The translations under genes and the position numbers were made by a program. Below are positions 10,800 through 20,705 of a DNA stretch of 64,000 nucleotides, piece after piece (the stretch's first letter is position 1; each line of letters opens with the position of its first letter). Below the pieces are notes generated by a model that saw nothing but the letters and a program-made list of their open reading frames with translations, made no database searches and had not been told where the DNA came from. The DNA lies in contig CM046842.1 of NCBI GenBank assembly GCA_025618425.1, positions 31,494,885 through 31,558,884 on the forward strand, given 5' to 3'. This DNA is from Heliocidaris tuberculata. Taxonomy: Eukaryota > Echinodermata > Echinoidea > Camarodonta > Echinometridae.

Positions 10800-13700
10800 C
10801 TGTTTGGAAGAAGACAATAAAAACATGTAATCAGAATTTAACCCTTTCGAGACAATTGACCACATTCTGTGGTTTGGATCAATAACTTTTGATTCAGAGC
10901 CTTAAAAAATATACCAGATGCATGAGTACAATGAGCAAAAATTTCTGCACAGGCTATGTCCATTTTTTGTTGCATAACCATATTGCGTTTGATGCCGGGA
11001 ATTTTAGAAATGAGAATAAGCTTTAAAATCTTTAAATTGGCAACATATTGAAAGGTTTAGAATCATTGCTTTTCATCCAAATTGGCAATTCTTCCAACTT
11101 TTCGACAAAATTTGTAACCATGCATATTTTTTTCAAAGACATTACACCTTATTTGAACAATGTAGCAAAAAAAGATATTATTGTTGCCAATTTGAAGCAC
11201 AAAATGTGATAAATTTAGCACTTAAATAATTCCTGTCCTGAAAGGGTTAATACATGTATTCTAATTAACTGCATTTGGAGAGAAACTCTCAACTCAAATA
11301 AAGTTCATATTGGTCGAACTGACATTTACACAAAATGGCAATGATTTTCCCTACGTTGAATCGCCTGATACTTGTTTTCCTTGACTCTACAAATTGTATA
11401 CGCAATATTAAAGCTAATGTTGGTAATGAAATTGCATTCTGGAGAAACTGCATTGTAGATGAGCTGCTTGAATCAGCAAAATGTTGAGAAAAAATAAGAG
11501 CAAAACATGTGAGAAATCATGTACAATAAAACACACAAATCACTTTTGCACATTATGAGCCCGCTTGTAAAGCTTGTGAATCAGGACTAATGGCATCATT
11601 TTCTTATCTTTCTATCCTCATGAAAATTGTTTGTCAGATGTAATTTTTTTGTAGTATTCAATATCCAGAGAAGTTTCCTATGATTCCGTGAGAATTCATT
11701 TTCTATTTGAACAAGTTTATCAAAGTAATACCATCATTTACAAAAGTTTAAGACCACTATTCCAAAATGCAAATAACTCAAAGAAAGAAAACAAAATTTA
11801 AACTTATTTTTCAGACATACAATTAATTTCATGGCATAACCTATGTATCATACTTGAACTATGGGCTTATACCATTACTCTTGTGCTACTGATCACTGTA
11901 GTAAACATGTTGTTTAATCATTCAATGAGACAAAAGAAAGTATTCCAAATTATTGAAATACCCACAAATCCTGAGGTGGTCTTAAACTTTTGCAAATGAT
12001 GGTAGATGTAAACATGGATGAAGACTATAATCTTATCAGTATCTTCTTGCATCTTTCAACTCATGAAATAGTTTTCCCATCTCACTCATAAGCATTACAT
12101 ATTTCTACACTATTGCTTCCTATCGACTTACTGTCCCAATTTCGCCAAGTTTATCAAAGTGATGGATGTAGACATGGATGAAAACCCTTATCTTGCTGGT
12201 ACCTTCTTGCATCTATGAAATAGTTTTACTGTCTCACTCATAACCATTAAATAGTATACTACTGCTTCTTACGGACTTACCGCTCCGATCTCGACAAATT
12301 TATCTCAGTGATGGATGTACATATGGATGAAAACTGAAATTTTGTTGGTACCTTCTTACATCTTTCACCTCATGAAATAGTTTTACTATCTCACTCATAA
12401 CCATTAAATAGTATACTAATGCTTCTTGCGGACTTACAGCTCCGATCTCGACAAGTTTATCGAAGTGATGGATGTAGACATGGATGAAGACTCTGTGTAA
12501 TCTCGTCAGGATCTTCTTGCATGTGGAGACAAATGATTTAGGGAAACTCACATCTGTAGAATGAGAATGAAAGAGTGTTTCAAATAGTTGAAACATAATC
12601 TTTGGTTATAGTTAACAGAAAGGAAACTGAAATGAAACAGGCAAAATATGTTCTTCTAGAATAAGAATGAAAACCGGTTAAAGATAGTCCGAAGTTCAAG
12701 GAGCATATAGGATATCGGATATTATCTAAACTGTGGGAAACACACTGACTGCAATCTCACTGGGCTTGATACAATTCAGGGCATACATAGCTGTCTGCTG
12801 GGTTTAAAGAGAAGGTCGAGTTCTGGGAAAGGTGAAAAATAATTTATGAGCTTTCTTATTCCTATTATGTCAGTTTGGAAGAACATCATAGTAGAAATGA
12901 CCCCTGAAAAGGATTGCTCCTCAAATGCCCTCATATTTGAAACATGACGAGAAATAGCTGAAATGTTCGGGCCTAACTTTCATGCCACATGTACCCATAT
13001 ACCTACATGTATTTCCGCCTGCAGCGCATGTGCCTTTCAGCAAGATTGGGTCAATTTCTTATCACTTTGACGATTCCAAACAAAAGCTCACAGTACACAT
13101 CACTTCTTTTGCAGACATGATCAACCTTTCCCAGTCGCTTTGAGACAGCTTCTTTCACAATTCCATCTTAGTTTGCAGGCACATACCCTGGTCAGTCGTA
13201 AAAGAGTGTCTGCACTGTAAGACTACCATAGGCCATGTACTATAGCTGCTCCTGACCACCAGAAGGTAGCCGAATTAGTCTTCTCTCAAGGCACAATGAT
13301 TTTCTGATAAAGTGTCAATTTAGGGTCTGTGCTAGCAGACTAATTCCATCTCATGACCAGAACTCAACTTTACCTTGAAACATGCTGTTCACTTATGGGA
13401 ATTTACAATACATCATGATCAGAGATGTAAATTATTATTTTGCAACTCTGGTAGGATATGCACTGTGCAGTGATAACAACTTCCTTGGACAGAGCCAAGG
13501 TAATAATTTGAACAGCATTCTGGAAGCACACCCAGACACTATTTCATATCATGCAGTATACAATCACAGTCCACTGCCCCTTGAGCAGCTTTTAAACTGA
13601 AACAGCTGAAGACAGAGAGTTTAGAGAACCTGGGTCTCAAGATCCATCTCATTGTCGTTCAATGGCCCCCAAGCTATAGATAGATAGATAGTCTATAGTA

Positions 13701-16700
13701 TAAAATAAGAATATACAGTGAAACCTGTGTATAAAGACTGCTCAAGGGAGACAAGAAAAGCAGACTTTATGAGCAGGTGGTCTTTCTGTGGTGACACAAC
13801 ATTTGCTCCTGCGACATTTGCTCCACGATCCATATCTCGAAAGGTCAAGGTTAAGGTCAAGGTTATGATTTGGTTTTTTGTTCAGGACAATGTGAAGATT
13901 AGGGTTAGGGTTAGGATTAGGATTAGGTTTAGGTTTAGGATTAACATGGCAAAGTTAGACGAGCAATTGCCACAGGAGCAATTATCACTGAACCCTTTCT
14001 GTAGAGGTTCTGTTAATACACTTTTCAATGAGAAATTATACTTTTCAAGGGAAGCAAAAATTGTGGTCTTTTAATTATAGACAGGTGGTTTTTCTATACA
14101 GGTGGCTGCTACATGTCAAGCAGGTTTGACTGTACCTGTGTTGATAGGGAATATATTCTCGTTGTTGATGAGATGTTCTACCCAATCCATGAGTTTGGTG
14201 ATATAATCTGTAGCAGGTAGAGCGGTGGGCTTCTTGTACTTTTCTCCGTCCATCCACATGTACTCGTACCTGCGCATCAAAAAGACAAAATACATTATGG
14301 CAAGGGGTCCTAAAGCTATGAAGGGGCCTATAGCTATGCACCCCGCAAATACGCGCAATGCAACACGTTCAATGCGCCAAATTATCATATGTTTTATGTC
14401 ATTTGAATGTATGTTGATCTTTATACAGGGCCCTCAGGAAGAACGTTATTTTGTTTACTGATGAGGATACCCTGTTAAAATAAAACTTAATCAAATCAAA
14501 ATCAAATCAAATCAAATTTCTGCTGTAACTGAGCAACGAGAACATCATTGAGGTTTTGAAAAAAGAATGAGCAATTTTACTTTATTTTTGTGATATTATC
14601 ATTATTTGGAAATCAGGTTGAAATCCACATCAGTCAGCTCCCAAATCAAGAATTGCATTCATTTATTACGAGTGCATAGCTTTAGGACTATTTCATTTTG
14701 TTAAACAAAATTCAACATGGGCATCGACATCGACTTGAAAATTGATGTTACTGAAATTTGTCCGTCGTAATTTTCTAGGGGATTTAATTTCAGAGAATGT
14801 AGAACCAAGATATATAAAATAAATTCTCATAAATCACTGAAAAAGTGACTTTTTAGCTGCTGGAAGCAAAGTGCGTAGCTTTACAACATGTAGGTCCCCC
14901 ATCATAATGCTGGAGGTACATATACACTATGGTATAAGGCCTAGCAGTAACAGGCAAGTAACCTACATGTAAGAAGTAGCCTTAACCCTTTCAGGACAGG
15001 AATTATTTAAGGGCTAAACTGATCACATTTTGTTCTTCAAATTGGCAACAATTATATTTATCTTTTATTGCTACATGGTTCTAATCAGGTGTAATGTCTT
15101 TGAAAACAATATGCATGGTTAGGAATTTTGTCGAAAAGTTTTTAAAATTGCCAATTTTGATAAAAAAATAATGATTTTGAACCCCTCATTGTGTTGCCAA
15201 TTTAAGGATTTTAAAGCTTATTTTCATTTTTAAAATTTCTGGCATCAAACGCAATATGATCATGCAACAAAAATGGATATAGTGTGTGTAGAAATTTTTG
15301 CTTTTTCTACTCGTGCATCTGGTATATTTTTTAGAGCTCTGAATCAAAAGTTATTGAGCCAAACCACAAAATGTGGTCAATTGTCTTGAAAGGATTAATA
15401 CATTGTCATTTATAGAAGAATCTGAATGATTTAGAATGGCTTTTTTGTTGTTGTATCATATTGCCTTTTAGGCATTTCACTTCACAGAAGAAACATGAAT
15501 CTAATCGCAAGCCTGTACTTATTTGAACGCATGCACTGTCTTAACTTGGACAGCCACTCATAAGACATGTGTCCACACTGCAGAACCCACACACTTACAT
15601 CTAGTAACAGACAAAACATGAATCTAATCGCTGATCCTACATTATCTAAACTCATCCATCATCTTACCTCAGACCTCCACTCATTATCCCTTTCAGGACA
15701 ATTGACCACATTATGTGGTTTGGCTCAATAACTTTTTATTCAGAGCCCTAAAAAATATACCGGATACACGAGTAGAAAGAGCAAAAATTTCTGCACACAC
15801 TGTGCCCATTTTTGTTGCATGACCATATTGCATTTGATTCCAGGAAATTTAAAAAGGAAAATAAGCTTTAAAATCCTTAAATTGGCAACACATTGAGAGG
15901 TTCAAAATCATTGTTTGTTGTCCAAATTGGCAACTTTTTTCAACTTTTCGACAAAGTTCCTAACCATGTATATTATTTTCAAGACATTACATCTTATTAG
16001 AACCATGTAGCACTAAAAGAAAAATATTATTGTTGCCAATTTGAAGAATAAAATGTGATCAATTTAGCCTTTAAATGATTCCTGTCCTGAAAGGGTTAAA
16101 GGACATGTGTCCACACTGCAGACCTCACACACTAAAGCTACATGTACACATGAAACATAAACCCAAATGCTGATTCTACATTTTCCTGAATGCATCCATC
16201 ATCTTAATACCTTGGACCTCCACTAATTATAGGGCATGTGTCCACCCTGCAGACCTTACAAACTACACTGTAAGCTACATGTACACATGAAACGTAAATC
16301 CTAACGCTAATTCGACATTTTTCTGAACACTCTTACCTTGGACCTCCACTCATGATAGGACAAGTTTCTGCACTACAGAACTCACACACTGTCCCGTAGA
16401 TGAGGTTAATTCTGTTGAAGAAGTCCACCACTAGAACCAAATAAAAGAAGGAAGTACAAGCAGAAATAAATGATGATGAGTTAATATAGTACAAACATGT
16501 AATTTATAACAAAATAAGCCACATTAGCAGGAATCTCTCTCTCTCTCTATCTCTTCTTGATTCTCTTTCTTTATTTCAACATGTACTGCTCCCAGTCTTT
16601 AAAGGGTACCTATCACCAAAAATAATCGTGCTCTGTATATTAGAGGTTGCATGTCGTTATACTCTATTCAAAATATGGGCTTCAAATATTAATTCTATAA

Positions 16701-19700
16701 AGAGATATTGCAATTTTGATTACACTCTCTATAAGTGTAAAAGCGACTCGTGAGTAGACTACTCGACGCACCCGTACGCGCTCACAGGTAAAGGCTTGCG
16801 CGGAACCAAACTCTGAGTTCGGTTCTGCGCGAGCATTTTCATGTTATCCTTTATGTCCTTCATACTCATGAACTGTCGACCTATAGAATACCAGCTGTAC
16901 ACAAATTATTGTTTCAGGTGTTTGGTACACTTTAAAGCCAATAATACATTAAATGTATGACATTTTTAATAAAAATAATGATAATAATAATAATAATAAT
17001 AATAACTTTACAGGTGACATTAAGGCGAATCCTTTTATCTCAGCCTATTGTTCCGATTCGCCTTAACCCACGTTCGTTTTCGCCTTTACCACCAATTTCT
17101 ATTACCAGACAAAGTTCTTTGAGGTTGATTTTATACTTTCTAGCTGTACACAAATCATTTTTTCAGGTGATGGGTATACTTTAATGTTGCAGCATGAAAA
17201 CCAATTTTATGACCTTGTCGTAAATAGAGTGTGGTCTTGGTCTCATTGGGTGATTTCAAGTTCGGTGTCGGTGTTGGTGTTGGTGTTGAGAGCGTGAATC
17301 AGGCTGCTGATTCTAGCCCCAACACCGAATTTGGGTTTATAAAAATAATACCAATCATATTATTGATAGCTCAACACTTAGTGAAGTCAATCCCAGCACC
17401 AGCTTCATTTCAGGTTCGGTGTTGTGGCTGGTGCTAGTTTTGCCCCAACACCAACACCATCTTTCAACACCGAACTTGAATTCACCCACTGTCTCCCAAT
17501 CCATCTCTCCCCACCTCTCTAACTCTCCCCCTTCCCATCCACCACTCTCCCCTCCCTCTTTTCATCTCACCCTGTACTACCAACCAGTAATTAAAGTCCA
17601 CTTCTGAGGACCACTATTTTAACCCTTTCGAGACAACTGACCACATTTTGTGGTTTGGCTCAATAACTTTTGATTCAGAGCCCTGAAAAATATACCAGAT
17701 ACATGAGTAGAAAGAGCAAAAATTTCTGCACACACTATGTCCATTTTTGTTACATGACCATATTGCATTTGATCCCAGGAATTTTAAAAAGGAGAATAAG
17801 CTTTAAAATCCTTAAATTGGCAACACATTGAGAGGTTCAAAATCATTGTTTTTTATCAAAATTGGCAACTTTTTCAACTTTTCGCCAATTCTTTTAACCA
17901 TGTATATTGTTTTCAAAGACATTACCCCCTATTACAATCTTGTAGTACTAAAAGAAAAATATTATTGTTGCCAATTTGAAGAACAAAATGTGATCAATTT
18001 AGCCCTGAAATAATTCCTGTCCTGAAAGGGTTAAAGGGGGTACCCAATGCTGAAACAATGTTAGTTCATTTAAAAGATCATGATTTTATTAGAAGAAAAT
18101 CATCTGCCTTAAATTTTTTTTTAAATTCGTGTTGCCAGAAAATCCCCGAAATATGGTAAGATTTCAGGATATTTTGGCCCCTCAGCTGTGTCCCAATTTC
18201 AGCTAGGTAACCACAATGACGTCAAAGTGGTTACCTTGTCGCGCAATTATAGCAAAATGCGCGCAAGGTGTAATGCATTTTGTACAGTCTAGCGCGCAAC
18301 ACATCTGCAATACGCGAACCTGGGTAACCACTTTGACGTCATTGTGGTTACCTAGCTGAAATTGGGACACAGCTGAGGGGCCAAAATATCCTGAAGTCTT
18401 ACCATATTTCGGGGATTTTTCTGGCAACACGAATTTTTAAAAAACTTAAGGCAGATGATTTTCTGCTAATAAAATCATGATCTTTTAAATGAACTAACAT
18501 TGTTTCAGGCTTGGGTACCCCCTTTAAAGGAGAACGAAACCCTGGGGAAAAATCAGTTTTAATGAAAAGAGAGGATAGAGAAAGCAGTTTAAAAAAAAAA
18601 AGTTCCATCAAAAGCGGTTACGAAATGAGAAAGTTATGAAAGTTTGAAAAGTCTCAATTTACTTTTTATGGCGATCCTCAAATTGGCAAGGTTGCTTCAA
18701 AGTGACAGGTTTAGTACAACTCTCCATATGTTTTGTACACAAAATTTCATGTTTTCCCCATTATCTCTCCAGGGGCCCGTTGCACAAAACTTGCGTTTAA
18801 TCACAACTCCTAAAAATCAAACGCAAGTCCTTAATGCGCAATTCTGATTGGCTGAAAATAAAGTTGCGTTTGATTTTCCTGAGTTGCGTTCAAACGCAAG
18901 TTTTGTGCAATGGGCCCCAGGTGCAGCTCGTCTCCTCCTTAGCTCAAGATATATCATGGGAAAATGTACATGTATTTGACACAACATGTGTTGAGTTCAC
19001 AAAAAGCCAAGCAGCTCACAAAAAGACAAGCAGCATCTTTAGAGATAATGGAGAAAATACAAAATTTTGTGTACAAAACATAATGAGAGTTGTAGTTACA
19101 TGTACTAAACCTGCCATTTTGAAGCAACATTGCCAATTTGAGGATTGCCATAGAAAGTAAATTGAGACTTTTCAAACTGTCATAACTTTTTCATTACGTA
19201 ACCGATTTTGATGGAACTTTTTAAAAATTGCTTCTCTCTATCCTCTCTTTTCATTAAAATGGATATTTCCCCAGGGTTTCATTCTCCTTTAACATCTAGT
19301 CCTGCACTCAGATTGGAAGAAGGCCAATGGCAATGGCTCAGTAGTTGAGCAGTGGTCTCGTAACTGGGAGGACCCAGGTTCAAAACCAAGTGGATGCGCT
19401 TATGCCCTTTGGTAAGGCATTAATCCTCAATACTAAGTCCCTCAGAGAGGAATGAAAACCTTTGGTCCCCTGGTCGCTTACTGACATGCAGAGACATGCT
19501 TTCTTAGCAGTCAACTCCAAATCTATCTCTCCTAGGCCTAATCTCTCCTGGGCATCTCTCCAATTCATTCCCTTACCTCCTCATTTCCCCCTTTCTCTTG
19601 AAATTTCTTCTCATCTTACCGTGTACTGCAAGCCAGTCATTGAAATCTTCTTCTGCCGGTAGTTTGACGACTACTTTAAGATCTAGACCCGAGTTGAGAG

Positions 19701-19770
19701 ACGCTTGGGCCTTCTTGTGGAGGTTGAATCTCATTGTTCCCGCCTCAAATTTCTTCTTTGGACGGAAAGT
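10713..19770 (-). CDS. MOB3: MOB kinase activator 3 (partial, five exons)
   Basis: Five exons read from right to left: 19770-19620, 16430-16337, 14269-14136, 12553-12438 and 10799-10713. All have GT/AG borders and compatible phases, giving 194 residues. The sequence follows vertebrate MOB3 and fly Mob3 closely: [48 protein letters not shown] and [14 protein letters not shown]. The two Cys of [10 protein letters not shown] and the two His of HVYIHH match the zinc ligands known in MOB1. MOB proteins are globular scaffolds; MOB1 activates LATS/NDR kinases in Hippo signalling, and MOB3 proteins are reported not to activate NDR but to bind MST1. The 14 or so N-terminal and 9 or so C-terminal codons were not found. 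Introns are heavily invaded by transposons. Confidence 0.93.
10838..11250 (+). mobile_element. TTAA-type MITE, family 1 copy 1
   Basis: Starts TTAACCCTTTCGAGACA and ends TCCTGAAAGGGTTAA, about 405 bp between TTAA targets. The interior shares GACCACATT-TGTGG and ACTTTTGATTCAGAG with five other copies. TTAA targets and CCCTTT ends fit non-autonomous piggyBac-like elements. It lies in MOB3 intron 4. Confidence 0.8.
11690..12060 (-). pseudogene. Decoy copy D of MOB3 exon 4, split by a MITE
   Basis: Fourth copy in two pieces, 12060-12003 and 11730-11690, separated by the Tc1-type MITE at 11731-12002. Joined across the TA, the pieces align through the HVYI and DKLV codons of exon 4. The frame is broken and the donor motif is lost. 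Confidence 0.7.
11731..12002. mobile_element. Tc1-type MITE (272 bp)
   Basis: Inverted ends CCATCATTT-RCAAAAGTTTAAGACCAC, flanked by TA on both sides (11729-11730 and 12003-12004). The AAAGTTTAAGACCAC ending is typical of Tc1-like elements. No coding capacity. Inserted in exon-4 copy D. Confidence 0.85.
12132..12222 (-). pseudogene. Decoy copy C of MOB3 exon 4
   Basis: Third copy, about 149 bases from copy B. An in-frame TAA follows the CKKVPAR-like start. The [10 protein letters not shown] segment is well preserved, and the copy ends in an intact GTAAGT. Confidence 0.78.
12281..12370 (-). pseudogene. Decoy copy B of MOB3 exon 4
   Basis: Aligns with the last two thirds of exon 4, from the CKK codons to the donor, and keeps GTAAGT at its end. 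It lacks the first third of the exon and its acceptor. It carries a small deletion that shifts the frame and a TGA where the intact exon has the Phe of HHF. Confidence 0.8.
12438..12553 (-). CDS. MOB3: MOB3 exon 4: zinc-ligand histidines
   Basis: 116 bases, acceptor TCTACAG, donor GTAAGT. It encodes [18 protein letters not shown] followed by [20 protein letters not shown], including the two His zinc ligands. It is the intact head of a tandem series: its 3' two thirds plus about 70 bases of intron are repeated three more times downstream. Confidence 0.93.
12600..13385. repeat. Interrupted inverted-repeat element, relative of 61757-62041
   Basis: Left part near 12805-12840 (TTTAAAGAGAAGGTCGAGTTC) and right end near 13355-13382 (AGAACTCAACTTTACC) are inverted relatives. 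The interior shares GGATTGCTCCTCAAATGCCCTCA-like words with the more compact copy at 61757-62041. It lies in MOB3 intron 3. A TAGA microsatellite follows at 13674-13692. Confidence 0.5.
13716..14132. mobile_element. Mariner-like MITE abutting MOB3 exon 3
   Basis: Ends CAGTGAAACCTG and GGTTTGACTG, flanked by TA (13714-13715 and 14133-14134). A shorter relative is at 26025-26214, sharing GACAAGAAAAGC, AGCAGGTGGTCTTT and AAAAATTGTGGTCTTT. The middle is interrupted by a telomere-like block and by TTGCTCC/GGAGCAA words, probably a second nested element. Confidence 0.85.
13897..13943 (+). repeat. Interstitial telomere-like repeats
   Basis: TTAGGG units with TTAGGA and TTAGGT variants, nested in the mariner-like MITE. 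A second such block is at 22580-22672, and both lie close to GCGACA-TTGCT-type words, so they appear to be carried by a common repeat family. Confidence 0.7.
14136..14269 (-). CDS. MOB3: MOB3 exon: YEYMWMDG to INT, with transposon at its donor
   Basis: 134 bases, acceptor GCGCAG, donor ACAG then GTACAG. It encodes [19 protein letters not shown], then [24 protein letters not shown], typical of MOB3 (the KKPTAL motif). The intronic side of the donor is created by the mariner-like element at 13716-14132, whose TA target duplication overlaps the T of the invariant GT. Confidence 0.93.
14982..15398 (-). mobile_element. TTAA-type MITE, family 1 copy 2
   Basis: Reverse-orientation copy with TTAA at 14982-14985 and 15395-15398. 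The interior matches copy 1, including GCCAATTT and ACAAAATGTGG words. In MOB3 intron 2. Confidence 0.8.
15684..16099 (+). mobile_element. TTAA-type MITE, family 1 copy 3
   Basis: Left flank is TTAT (mutated target) and right flank is TTAA at 16096-16099. Same interior as copies 1 and 4. On both sides lie short repeated segments with CATGTGTCCAC-CTGCAGA near 15560, 16105 and 16230, which form a separate local tandem repeat in MOB3 intron 2. Confidence 0.8.
16337..16430 (-). CDS. MOB3: MOB3 exon: [12 protein letters not shown] and zinc-ligand cysteines
   Basis: 94 bases, acceptor TTCTAG, donor GTAAGA. It contains the MOB signature [12 protein letters not shown] and the [15 protein letters not shown] segment that supplies two of the four zinc ligands. 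It completes the split Val codon from the exon at 19620. Confidence 0.93.
16599..16935. mobile_element. TTAA-type element, family 2 (TTAAAGGGTACC ends)
   Basis: Begins TTAAAGGGTACC and ends GGTACACTTTAA. The interior has GCGACTCGTGAGTAGACTA and a GGAACCAAACTC/GAGTTCGGTTC hairpin. A second copy is at 31353-31740, and a right-end fragment is at about 47495-47528. An AAT microsatellite follows at 16976-17004. In MOB3 intron 1. Confidence 0.7.
17244..17491. mobile_element. Palindromic MITE with TTCGGTG repeats
   Basis: Inverted ends with GGGTGA-TTCAAGTTCGGTG, an inner GTTGGTGTTGGTGTT array on the left and CAACACCAACACC on the right. The copy can fold into a long hairpin. In MOB3 intron 1. Confidence 0.7.
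17619..18034 (+). mobile_element. TTAA-type MITE, family 1 copy 4
   Basis: TTAA at 17619-17622 and 18031-18034. The right TTAA is also the left TTAA of the next element, so the two abut without any spacer. Confidence 0.82.
18031..18527. mobile_element. Near-perfect 497-bp palindromic element
   Basis: Both ends read TTAAAGGGGGTACCCAA. The arms (about 18031-18235 and 18325-18527) match over roughly 200 bases at about 96% by eye; the loop of about 90 bases is rich in GCGC. The arms include TGACGTCA-like (CRE-type) GACGTCA words. Its RNA, transcribed within the MOB3 intron, would form a long hairpin. Confidence 0.88.
18524..19292. mobile_element. Palindromic TTAA element, family 3, with nested MITE
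   Basis: Inverted ends TTAAAGGAGAAYGAAACCC with long arms (GAAAAGAGAGGATAGAG, CAAATTGGCAA, TTTTGTACACAAAATTT). The second copy is at 50266-50863. The left arm is interrupted at 18772-18918 by a GGGCCC fold-back MITE. It shares its left TTAA with the preceding element. Confidence 0.85.
18772..18918. mobile_element. GGGCCC fold-back MITE nested in a TTAA element
   Basis: Ends GGGGCCCGTTGCACAAAACT and its inverse, then GCGTTT words and the core TTCTGATTGGCTGA. Same architecture and core as the copy at 10532 but with a different stem sequence. Confidence 0.8.
19325..19500 (+). repeat. tRNA-derived SINE fragment
   Basis: Box A-like TGGCTCAGTAGTTGAGCAG at about 19333 and box B-like GGTTCAAAACC at about 19376, spaced as in tRNA-type RNA polymerase III promoters. 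A GGTAAGGCATTAATCC-type body follows. Not a functional tRNA: no consistent cloverleaf. Confidence 0.6.
19620..19770 (-). CDS. MOB3: MOB3 exon: N-terminal helical region
   Basis: 151 bases. It starts after TTTCCAG (phase 0) with [12 protein letters not shown] and ends AVHG with the codon split before GTAAGAT. It encodes the conserved [14 protein letters not shown] helix and the [13 protein letters not shown] segment. The preceding residue should be a lysine from an upstream exon bearing the start codon. Confidence 0.93.
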
Positions 19771-19834
19771 CTGGAAAGAAGAAAATATGAGAAAAGGATT
19801 AAATGAGATTTTAATAAAGTAATGTCTTTTGTCT

Positions 19835-20235
19835 ACTTTTCGGGTTGGCTCAGTCGGTAAAGCATCTGCCTGACGAACCAAAGATTGTGGGTTCGAATCC
19901 ACCCCGGGCAGATGACTGACGACGGCGTTGTGTGTTAACGTGCCCCTCCCTTGTTTCATAGACGCAGGCTAAGTTACAGTGGAAAACACTCTGTCCCTCA
20001 GATAGGACGTTAACTGGAGGCCCTGTGTAGAGGACAGCCACCACCTTTGCACGTTAAGAACCCACTGCACTATTCGAATAAGAGAAGGGGGAAACCCCAG
20101 TGTAGTGGTACACCTGCACATCCCAATCAGTTATATCGGGAAGAGGGACCAGAGGGTTTAATACAGTGATTCAGTTCGCTTTTCCCCTCCCAGGCACAGG
20201 TGACGCCAAATACTTAATAATAATAATAATTTTGT
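19835..20235 (+). repeat. tRNA-derived SINE with AAT tail
   Basis: Box A TTGGCTCAGTCGGTAAAGC at about 19844 and a perfect box B GGTTCGAATCC at about 19890, followed by a tRNA-unrelated body of about 300 bases and a terminal TAATAATAATAAT tail. This is the standard layout of a tRNA-type SINE. It lies just upstream of the first located MOB3 exon. Confidence 0.8.
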
Positions 20236-20302
20236 TTCTATTTTGGAGGTTTTATTGGCCTTCACTATGAGGTGTAATTGTGTTCACTCTACCATGTTCC
20301 CT

Positions 20303-20705
20303 TTAACCCTTTTAAGACAATTGACCATATTTTGTGGTTTGGCTCAATAACTTTTGATTCACAGCTCTAAAAAATATATACCTGATGCATGAGTAGAAAG
20401 TGCAAAATTTTCTGCACACACTATGTCCATTCTTGTTGCATGACCATATTGCGTTTGATGCCAGGAATTTTAAAAACAAGTATAAGCTTTAGAATCCTTA
20501 AATTGGCAAATTTAAAAATTGTCTTTTATCAAAATTGGCAATTTTTTCAACTTTTCGACAAATTCCGAACCACGTATATTGTTTTCAAAGATATTACACC
20601 TTACAGAACCATGTAGCACTAAAAGAGAAATATTATTGTTGCCAATTTGTAGAACAAAATGTGATCTATTTAGCTCTTAAAAAATTCCTGTCCTGAAAGT
20701 CTTAA
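20303..20705 (+). mobile_element. TTAA-type MITE, family 1 copy 5
   Basis: TTAA at 20303-20306 and 20702-20705. Same interior as the other family-1 copies, with a small internal deletion around 20515. Confidence 0.8.

Noticed and set aside
19838..19912. Possible functional tRNA gene
   Set aside because: Box A and box B are excellent, but the acceptor stem does not pair properly and the sequence continues into a SINE body with an AAT tail.
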